Part shown: positions 1-5,202 of the stretch, in pieces
Numbering within the stretch: position 1 is the first letter of the stretch
Layout of the letters: the number at the start of each line of letters is the position of its first letter
Assembly: GCA_039030175.1 (NCBI GenBank)
Contig: JBCCER010000163.1
Location: 1-9,907, forward strand
Direction: 5' to 3'
Source of the DNA: JANQGH01 sp039030175
GTDB taxonomy: Bacteria > Pseudomonadota > Alphaproteobacteria > DSM-16000 > Inquilinaceae
DNA length: 9,907 bases
Program-made: the position numbers and the translations under genes
Notes under the pieces: model-generated
Databases searched by the model: none
Told to the model about the DNA's origin: nothing
The model's input: the letters and a program-made list of their open reading frames with translations, nothing else

Positions 1-683
1 CCGCACAGTTCGGCCGACCTCCGGAAGTTGAACGCATAATCGTCATGGGTGCGCGGGATCAGTTTCGGCAACCCGGTGGTGCCGCCTGAGAGCAGAAACA
101 GGGCCACCGACGCCGGGTCCGGTCGGAGGTCATCCAGCTGATGGACCTCGTTCGAAGATAGGTTCGGACCCTCCAAAAGATGCCGGATCGATGTGAATCC
201 TGGCCGCGCTTCACGATCGGAAATTAGCTTGTTCAGAGCGAGGCCTGACGCCCGCATCTTCCGCGCTAGCGCCAGATAGTCGAAGTGGGATGGATCCGTG
301 GTAACGGCATAAGTGCTGGCCTCGGACAGGTCGAGGAGATGGCCAATCTCGTATTCGCGATGGGCGGGCAGTGCCAAGACCGGGATCGCGCCAATCCGGA
401 ACAGCGCAAAACACAGCACGACAAACTCACCGCTATTTGGCAACTGAACGACTACGCGGGACCCCGGTTCCAGGCCATCTTTCAATAGGCCCAAGGCCAA
501 GCGATCGACGGCACTGGCCAGTTCGCGATAGCTCAGCCGCTTAGTGCCCCAGACGAGAGCCTCGGAAGCACCGTACTGTTCGGCCCATTCGTTGGGGAGA
601 TCGCCGAGGCGAACGCCTGTCCAGTACCCTTTTTGTCGATAGGATCGGGCCAAATTGTCCGGCCAGGGCGTGAAGCCTTCCAT
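1..683 (-). CDS. Aryl-acid adenylate-forming ligase (EntE/DhbE/SdgA type), N-terminal part, cut by window edge
   Basis: This gene is partial. The first 227 residues are in the window and the rest runs off the left edge. The start ATG is at 683-681, 2 nt after the IclR stop, with AAGGA about 9 nt upstream. The N-terminus (MEGFTPWPDNLARSYRQKGY, then W) matches the opening of 2,3-dihydroxybenzoate-AMP ligases such as EntE and DhbE. The phosphate-binding motif SGGTTGLPK is at residues 199-207, followed by LIPRTHDDY, a signature of this subgroup. The family joins an aromatic acid to AMP and then passes it to CoA or a carrier protein. The salicylate-AMP ligase SdgA of the salicyl-CoA pathway belongs to the same subgroup. 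A catabolic role is inferred because the operon also carries a salicylyl-CoA-hydroxylase-like monooxygenase and no siderophore gene is visible. The A4 substrate-pocket motif lies beyond the edge, so salicylate, 2,3-dihydroxybenzoate and anthranilate cannot be told apart here. Confidence 0.88.
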   Translation of the reverse strand, partial: MEGFTPWPDNLARSYRQKGYWTGVRLGDLPNEWAEQYGASEALVWGTKRLSYRELASAVDRLALGLLKDGLEPGSRVVVQLPNSGEFVVLCFALFRIGAIPVLALPAHREYEIGHLLDLSEASTYAVTTDPSHFDYLALARKMRASGLALNKLISDREARPGFTSIRHLLEGPNLSSNEVHQLDDLRPDPASVALFLLSGGTTGLPKLIPRTHDDYAFNFRRSAELC

Positions 684-685
684 CG

Positions 686-1477
686 CTATTCGTCCTTGCT
701 CCGATATCCGAGTGCCGCTGACAGACCGGAGGTGGCTTGGAGTAGTCGCCTGTTCGCGGATGCATCCCCATCGGCGAAAGCCTTGTCGGCACCGATAAGC
801 GTGACAACAGCCGCCGCTTCGCCTTGCAAATCGAGTGCAGGGCTCGCTATTGCAGACAGCCCGGGGATCACCGTGCCGTCTACGGTCGCTAGCCGGGTCG
901 ATCGAAAGTCTGCCAACTGTCGCGCGTCAACCTCTCGACCGCGTTCGCGTGCGACAACCTCTGCCGTTACCGCCCGTGGCAAGAAGGCCAAGAACGCCAG
1001 CCCTGTCGCCGAGCGCGTTGCCGGCAACACAGACCCGAGCCCGAGTGAAGTTACGAACGGAAGTGGTGCGCGCTGCCATCTAACGATCGTCGGTCCCCGA
1101 TCCGACCAAACCGACAGCAGCGCGGTGAAACCCGTCCCATCGGCGAGATCTCTCAGCTTCGGTTCAGCAAGTGCAACCACGTCCAGTCGCGATAAAGCTG
1201 CTAGGCCAATCTGCAACGACACTGGGCCCAAATCGTAGTGGCCACCCGAACCCGCCTGACGGACAAGGCCCGCCTCGATAAACCCGGCCAAATGCCGGTG
1301 TGCGGTACTTACACCCACACTTCCTGCAAATGCCAATTCGGTGAGGCCCAACGGACCGTCGGCGGCCAAGGCGCAAAGGATGCGAGACCCGGTATCGGTG
1401 GATTTCAGACCCCGCCGCTCCGACGTATGGCTCGGCGGACGGCCCCGTCTGGCGGTCGCTGTCTCAGCCATTGGCAT
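686..1477 (-). CDS. IclR-family transcriptional regulator
   Basis: This is a 263-residue protein, a normal length for the IclR family. A basic N-terminal tail (ARRGRPP) precedes a winged helix-turn-helix at about residues 28-86 (GSRILCALAADGPLGLTELA, then GVSTAHRHLAGFIEAGLV and YDLGP). The C-terminal effector-binding domain follows, at about 100-255. The start at 1477 overlaps the end of the monooxygenase gene by 14 nt, and an alternative ATG at 1471 overlaps by 8 nt. No strong ribosome site precedes either, which suggests translational coupling. The ligase begins 2 nt after this stop, so the regulator sits inside the operon it probably controls. IclR proteins commonly regulate aromatic-acid catabolism in response to a pathway metabolite. 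The palindromes at 2643-2681, upstream of the first gene of the operon, are the likely operators. Family assignment is secure, but the effector is inferred only from context. Confidence 0.93.
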   Translation of the reverse strand: MPMAETATARRGRPPSHTSERRGLKSTDTGSRILCALAADGPLGLTELAFAGSVGVSTAHRHLAGFIEAGLVRQAGSGGHYDLGPVSLQIGLAALSRLDVVALAEPKLRDLADGTGFTALLSVWSDRGPTIVRWQRAPLPFVTSLGLGSVLPATRSATGLAFLAFLPRAVTAEVVARERGREVDARQLADFRSTRLATVDGTVIPGLSAIASPALDLQGEAAAVVTLIGADKAFADGDASANRRLLQATSGLSAALGYRSKDE

Positions 1478-2600
1478 GTCGCTCGGCGTCGTAGCTCGCC
1501 ATAAACCTCGGAGCGAGTTGGCGGAGCTTGTCGTCGTCGACCCGGCCGCTACGGGTCATGTAGTTGTAAGCCAACTCGTGCGCGCTGAGAGGCATCAGCT
1601 TTGCGAAGCCCTCATACCATTCGAAACTGTTCGCTGCCGCCGCCAGCAGCTTGTCGACGATGGGTCGGCGCTGGCGCTCAAACTCGGCAAGGCCCGCCGT
1701 CACGTCGGTGCCGCACGTTTCGAAGGCCCGAAACAGGGCAATCGAGTCCTCAAGCGCGAGTCGAGTTCCCGATCCGATCGAGAAGTGGACGCTGCGTAGC
1801 GCATCGCCGATCAAGACGATGTTCTGGTGTGTCCAATTTTGGTTCGTGACGACAGGAAAGCGCCGCCAGATCGACTTGTTCGCCACCAGCCCGTGGCCGC
1901 CGAGATCCGGCGCAAACACGTTGCTACAATAGGTGAGGCTGTCGACTTCGGACATGTCGCCCAGCGCTGATTCCTGCCATGTAGATTCATCGCACTCGAC
2001 AATAAACGTGCTGAAATCGGGCTGATATCGGTAGTGGTGGGCGACAAACGCGCCGTGCTCGTTTTGCCGGAACGTCAGTGTAAGCGTATCGAATGGCTGA
2101 CGGGTCCCGTACCAGGCGAACCGATTTGTCAGGTGGCTGATGCGCGGCTGGAAGTGCGTGGCGTAGGTTTCGCGTACCATCGAGCCAATCCCATCGGCGC
2201 CGACGATCAGGTCGTAGTCTGCCAGGTTCGAGAGACAGTCCAGCCTGGTGTTGAACGCCAAACGAACACCGGCGGAGCGGCACATCGATTGCAGAATGGA
2301 TAACAGCGCAATACGGGCGATCCCGGTAAATCCGTTGCCATCGATCGGCACCCGCCGGTCTTTGTGAACGATAGCCAGGTCGTCCCAGATCTCCATTCGG
2401 CTGCGAATCGTCTCGTAGCTCTCGGTGTCGGCGTCCTCCAAATAGGTCAGTGCCGCGTCGGAAAAGACCACGCCGAAGCCGTAGGTCGCGTCAGGGGCAT
2501 TTTGCTCGATCACCACGACTTCATTGCTGATGCCGTAGCGCCTCATCAGATACGCAAAATAGAGGCCGGCTGGTCCGCCGCCCACAATCGCGACTTTCAT
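1464..2600 (-). CDS. FAD-dependent monooxygenase, salicylyl-CoA 5-hydroxylase / 2-aminobenzoyl-CoA monooxygenase type
   Basis: This 378-residue flavoprotein hydroxylase is the first gene of the minus-strand operon. The FAD-binding motif GGGPAG is at residues 7-12, with the ribose-binding acidic residue E32 at the end of strand 2 (VVVIEQ). A GFGVVFSD motif is at 41-48. The DG motif (DLIVGADGIGSMVR) spans 130-143. The GD motif at 264-266 continues into HFSIGSGTRLALEDSIAL (272-289). That HFSIGSGT-LA-ED stretch is typical of the salicylyl-CoA 5-hydroxylase and 2-aminobenzoyl-CoA monooxygenase/reductase group and unlike ordinary salicylate 1-hydroxylases. These enzymes hydroxylate an aryl-CoA ring using FADH2 and O2. 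Many proteobacterial homologues are fused to an Old-Yellow-Enzyme-like reductase of about 770 residues in total. This one is the stand-alone form, like actinobacterial SdgC. The neighbouring aryl ligase supports an activated aromatic substrate. Whether the substrate is salicylyl-CoA or anthraniloyl-CoA cannot be decided from the window. Confidence 0.85.
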   Translation of the reverse strand: MKVAIVGGGPAGLYFAYLMRRYGISNEVVVIEQNAPDATYGFGVVFSDAALTYLEDADTESYETIRSRMEIWDDLAIVHKDRRVPIDGNGFTGIARIALLSILQSMCRSAGVRLAFNTRLDCLSNLADYDLIVGADGIGSMVRETYATHFQPRISHLTNRFAWYGTRQPFDTLTLTFRQNEHGAFVAHHYRYQPDFSTFIVECDESTWQESALGDMSEVDSLTYCSNVFAPDLGGHGLVANKSIWRRFPVVTNQNWTHQNIVLIGDALRSVHFSIGSGTRLALEDSIALFRAFETCGTDVTAGLAEFERQRRPIVDKLLAAAANSFEWYEGFAKLMPLSAHELAYNYMTRSGRVDDDKLRQLAPRFMASYDAERHANG

Positions 2601-2610
2601 CGAAGAATTC

Positions 2611-2640
2611 GTTCACTGTTTCGACAGCCAGACAGTAAAC
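2611..2640. repeat. Imperfect inverted repeat in leader of the monooxygenase operon
   Basis: GTTCACTGT (2611-2619) faces ACAGTAAAC (2632-2640), with 8 of 9 positions complementary. An inner CTGT-TTCG-ACAG hairpin is nested at 2616-2627. It lies 11-40 nt upstream of the monooxygenase start codon, so it could be an mRNA stem-loop in the leader or a further operator. Only the symmetry is seen; function is unknown. Confidence 0.4.
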
Positions 2641-2642
2641 TA

Positions 2643-2681
2643 GATTTCCGTAATATGGAAATCATTCGATAAAACGGAAAT
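2643..2681. promoter_or_regulatory. Tandem palindromic operator-like sites, probable IclR target and operon control region
   Basis: GATTTCC (2643-2649) and GGAAATC (2657-2663) form a perfect 7-bp inverted repeat around a 7-bp spacer. A second, degenerate copy follows: TTCGATAAAACGGAA (2665-2679) matches TTCCGTAATATGGAA (2646-2660) at 11 of 15 positions, 19 bp on, about two helix turns. AT-rich palindromes of the TTCC/GGAA sort are known for IclR-family operators, for example that of E. coli IclR. The regulator encoded in the downstream operon is the natural candidate to bind here. On the minus strand a weak promoter-like pair (TTTCCG, 17 bp, CATATT) overlaps both copies, so binding could block RNA polymerase. 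The symmetry is seen directly; the protein partner is inferred. Confidence 0.55.
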
Positions 2682-2710
2682 TCTTAGGCCCTGCTAGATG
2701 TGCTGTTCAC

Positions 2711-2739
2711 CTGACGCGTGCTCAGATGTCTGCTATGGT
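2711..2739 (+). promoter_or_regulatory. Candidate sigma70 promoter of the Fur-family gene
   Basis: CTGACG (2711-2716), a 17-bp spacer and an extended -10 (TGC then TATGGT, 2734-2739) match a housekeeping promoter at 4 of 6 positions in each box. Transcription would begin near 2746, about 20 nt before the ATG at 2767. The ribosome site GAGG (2756-2759) sits 7 nt before that ATG. No clear Fur box was seen. Confidence 0.4.
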
Positions 2740-2766
2740 GCGGGAACAACGAACTGAGGCATAGCG

Positions 2767-3177
2767 ATGATCGAACTGGAACAACGATGCATAGACGCCG
2801 GTTTGAAGATGACCGGACAACGACGGACCATATTGCAGGTGCTGGCCGAATCCGAAGACCACCCGAACGTCGAGACGGTTTTTGAAAGGGCACGTGGTAT
2901 CGATTCGTCAATCAGTATTGCAACGGTCTATCGGACGCTTCACTTGCTTGACGAACTCAATCTCGTTCAGCGCCACGACTTCAACGAGAACTACTCCCGT
3001 TTCGAAGCGAATTTGGATCATCATCACCATTTGATCGATCTAGAAACCGGGAAAGTGATTGAGTTCCAGGACCAAGAGCTGGAGGATCTCAAGGAACGCA
3101 TTGCCTCCAGGCTCGGCTACGATCTGATCGACCATCGCCTTGAGTTTTACGGGCGCAAGAAGAAGCAACCATCGTGA
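2767..3177 (+). CDS. fur: Fur-family metal-responsive transcriptional repressor (Fur/Mur type)
   Basis: This is a 136-residue protein, full length for the family. The N-terminal winged helix is at about residues 8-80 (GLKMTGQRRTILQVL, then ISIATVYRTLHLLDELNLV with the recognition helix at 50-61). The C-terminal dimerisation and metal-binding half carries H85-H88 (HHHH), then LIDLETGKVIEF (89-100). A run of acidic residues and the H117-region motif IDHRLEFYG follow. The usual HLICxxCG of classical Fur is replaced by LIDLETG, so the structural CxxC zinc site is missing. This is common in alphaproteobacterial Fur/Mur proteins, some of which respond to manganese rather than iron. The start ATG has GAGG 7 nt upstream. 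The stop shares one base with the start codon of the next small gene. The metal sensed (Fe or Mn) cannot be read from sequence alone. Confidence 0.92.
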   Translation: MIELEQRCIDAGLKMTGQRRTILQVLAESEDHPNVETVFERARGIDSSISIATVYRTLHLLDELNLVQRHDFNENYSRFEANLDHHHHLIDLETGKVIEFQDQELEDLKERIASRLGYDLIDHRLEFYGRKKKQPS

Positions 3178-3383
3178 TGGAAGAATGCAACGACGATGAT
3201 CTTCCCTGCACCTGCCGCGAGGCAGTAACCAGGGCCTATCGCTCCCTCCGCGCGTCGGGCATGTCCGAGACGGTCGCGTTCGAGGCGGCTATTCGCATTT
3301 TCCGCTTTCACCATCCTGAGGCGGCTCCTGGTGAGGCCGCAGGTTTGGTAGAGGACTGGGTGGCGTACGGCACGGTCCACTGA
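3177..3383 (+). CDS. Small Cys/His-containing protein of unknown function, coupled to the Fur-family gene
   Basis: A 68-residue protein starts at the ATG at 3177, whose A is the last base of the preceding TGA stop. A GTG at 3174 in the same frame would add one residue. The TGATG overlap indicates translational coupling. The acidic N-terminus carries C4, then PCTC with C11 and C13, followed by REAVTRAYRSLRASGMSE and an amphipathic helix ending in RIFRFHHPE. The protein is soluble, with no signal or membrane segment. I do not recognise a named family. The CxC pair and the HH pair could bind metal, which would fit a partner of the Fur-family regulator, but this is inference. It is convincing as a gene because of the overlap, the full use of the space and the ordered composition. 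Confidence 0.75.
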   Translation: MEECNDDDLPCTCREAVTRAYRSLRASGMSETVAFEAAIRIFRFHHPEAAPGEAAGLVEDWVAYGTVH

Positions 3384-3388
3384 TCATT

Positions 3389-3416
3389 TTGGTTGGCGCA
3401 CTAAGCTGCTTATCAG
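3389..3416 (+). promoter_or_regulatory. Weak candidate promoter before the adenylate cyclase
   Basis: TTGGTT (3389-3394) and TATCAG (3411-3416) are separated by 16 bp in the 72-bp gap after the small gene. The match to consensus is poor. The cyclase might instead be read through from the Fur-family promoter, since no terminator is seen in the gap. Confidence 0.2.
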
Positions 3417-3455
3417 GGCGACATCTTTGACCCGGAATTGTGAGGGGCAGGTGCC

Positions 3456-5123
3456 ATGATCGGGCGGTTGCGTCTCTGGACCGGCCTGTTCCTGCTCGTT
3501 TTCGTTATTTGTCACTTGGTCAACCATGTGCTGGGCATCGTCTCGCTCAGTGCCATGGAGGCCGGGCTGCAGGTGTTCGCCGTCGTTTGGTCGAACATGC
3601 CGATGATCACCCTGCTAACAGTGGTCTTGCTAGTCCACTTTGGTTTGGCGCTCTATTCCCTTTATCGGCGCAGAACCCTGCGTATGTCGGGCTGGGAGCT
3701 TTGGCAGGTCGCCCTGGGAATGGCGGTACCGTTTCTTCTGGTCGAACATCTGATCGGCACGATCGGGGCCCAGGTCGGGCAGGATGTTCGTTTGAGTTAT
3801 ACGATTGTACTGGTCGCGTTTTGGGTTTTCGCGCCCTGGCTGATTGTGGTTCAGTTAGCGCTGGTGATCGTTGCCTGGGTCCACGGCGCTATTGGCCTGC
3901 ATTTCTGGCTGCGCTTGAAGCCCTGGTACCCAGCACTAGCGCGACCTTTGTCCATCATCGCAATCCTGTTGCCCGCTCTGTCCATCGCTGGATTCATTTC
4001 TGCGGGTGCGGAGGTTATGCGGCTGTCGGCCGAGCCGGGTTGGGTCACGGACCAGCTCGCCATCGCCCAGGTCACGCCGGAGGTTGGCCAGACCATCGCC
4101 GGCTGGATCAACACCGGCTATCTGGTTGTGATCGCGCTATACCTATTGGTCCTCATCGCCCGAGCGGTGCGCATCTTCGTCGAAAAGCGCAGCCGTCGCC
4201 CGCGTCTGACCTATTCGAGCGGTCAGCGGGTCGAGATTGAGCCTGGCGCAACCGTGCTCGAAACCAGCCGGCGGCATGGCATCCCGCATGCCTCTGTGTG
4301 TGGCGGCAGGGGGCGTTGCTCGACATGCCGGGTCAGGGTCGGGGCTGGCGCTGAAAATTTGGTGCCGGCCGATGAAGGAGAACAACGCGTCCTAAACAGG
4401 ATCGGGGCGCCGCCGGGCGTTCGACTTGCTTGCCAGTTGCGACCCACCAATGACCTTCAAGTGGCGCCATTACTGCCTGCCCAAACCGGCGCCGACGCGG
4501 TCTACCGTCCGCAAGCCGTCTTGCAAGGTCAAGAACGCACGATTGCAATCCTGTTCGCCGACATGCGTGGCTTCACCAGCCTGTCAGAAGGTCGGCTGCC
4601 GTACGACACGGTCTTCGTCCTCAACCGATATTTTGAGAGTATGGGGCAGGCGGTTGAGGATGCCGGGGGCATGCTCGACAAATTCATCGGCGATGGGGTC
4701 ATGGCCCTGTTCGGTGTCAATCGAGGCGGCGAAGCAGGCAGCCGGCAGGCCCTGCAGGCCGTGCGCGCCATGAATGCCAATCTTGTCCAACTCAACGAGT
4801 CTCTCGCGGCCGATTTGCCAGCACCCATGCGCATCGCCGTCGGTATTCATGTTGGTCCGGTCATTGTCGGCGAACTGGGATTTGGCAAGGCGAAGTCGTT
4901 TACGGCGATCGGCGACGCGGTCAATACTGCCAGCCGCTTGGAAGGTCTCGCGAAGAGCAATAACGTTCAGCTGGTGGTTTCGGACGCTGTCGCCGAAGCG
5001 GCTTCAATCGACCTTGACAACTTCCCGCGAGAGGAAGCCTCGGTTAAGGGCAAATCAGACCTAGTACCGGTACGCTTGATCGAATCCGCCGGCGACCTCC
5101 CGCTGGACCAGGCGGCGGAATAG
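3456..5123 (+). CDS. Redox-sensing membrane class III adenylate cyclase (heme-type anchor, [2Fe-2S] ferredoxin, cyclase; CyaC-like)
   Basis: This is a 555-residue, three-part protein. Residues 1-241 form about six membrane helices with histidines H20, H24, H61, H98, H143 and H149. They resemble the tetra-histidine diheme anchor of succinate:quinone oxidoreductases. Residues about 248-340 are a ferredoxin domain with cluster cysteines C282, C288, C291 and C326 (CX5CX2C...C, adrenodoxin-like). Residues 358-545 are a class III cyclase domain. Metal-binding D369 and D413 are present (FADMRGF; DKFIGDG), as are adenine-selecting K409 and T483 (the K/T pair of class IIIb), and transition-state N490 and R494 in GDAVNTASR. 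All catalytic residues are therefore present and the product is predicted to be cAMP. CyaC of Sinorhizobium meliloti has this architecture and is reported to respond to quinone redox state through heme b. The start has GAGGGG 8 nt upstream. Confidence 0.93.
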   Translation: MIGRLRLWTGLFLLVFVICHLVNHVLGIVSLSAMEAGLQVFAVVWSNMPMITLLTVVLLVHFGLALYSLYRRRTLRMSGWELWQVALGMAVPFLLVEHLIGTIGAQVGQDVRLSYTIVLVAFWVFAPWLIVVQLALVIVAWVHGAIGLHFWLRLKPWYPALARPLSIIAILLPALSIAGFISAGAEVMRLSAEPGWVTDQLAIAQVTPEVGQTIAGWINTGYLVVIALYLLVLIARAVRIFVEKRSRRPRLTYSSGQRVEIEPGATVLETSRRHGIPHASVCGGRGRCSTCRVRVGAGAENLVPADEGEQRVLNRIGAPPGVRLACQLRPTNDLQVAPLLPAQTGADAVYRPQAVLQGQERTIAILFADMRGFTSLSEGRLPYDTVFVLNRYFESMGQAVEDAGGMLDKFIGDGVMALFGVNRGGEAGSRQALQAVRAMNANLVQLNESLAADLPAPMRIAVGIHVGPVIVGELGFGKAKSFTAIGDAVNTASRLEGLAKSNNVQLVVSDAVAEAASIDLDNFPREEASVKGKSDLVPVRLIESAGDLPLDQAAE

Positions 5124-5174
5124 GCAAGAGACATCCAATCGGCGTTGAATATGCAGACGGCACCGCGCTACGGT

Positions 5175-5201
5175 TGTCGAAGCCCCCACTGCTAGTCGAC
5201 A
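5175..5201. repeat. Inverted repeat just before the mechanosensitive channel start
   Basis: TGTCGA (5175-5180) pairs with TCGACA (5196-5201) across 15 nt, ending one base before the ATG at 5203. No purine-rich ribosome site is present. In mRNA the stem could lower translation initiation. A weak promoter-like TTGAAT (5145-5150) with TACGGT (5169-5174), spacer 18, lies just upstream. Confidence 0.3.
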
Positions 5202-5202
5202 C

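Noticed and set aside
1..683. Siderophore (enterobactin or bacillibactin) biosynthesis as the role of the ligase
   Set aside because: The visible partners are a catabolic monooxygenase and an IclR regulator with no isochorismate or NRPS gene, though the left side is unseen and this stays open.
633..1238. Open frame of 201 codons on the plus strand
   Set aside because: It lies antisense to the well-supported IclR gene. Its translation is rich in Ser, Ala and Arg with no family resemblance, as expected for a shadow frame in GC-rich DNA.
3440..4240. Open frame of 266 codons on the plus strand, offset from the cyclase
   Set aside because: It overlaps the membrane anchor of the adenylate cyclase in another frame. 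It is rich in Gly, Arg and His and shows no domain, whereas the cyclase frame has clear helices and motifs.
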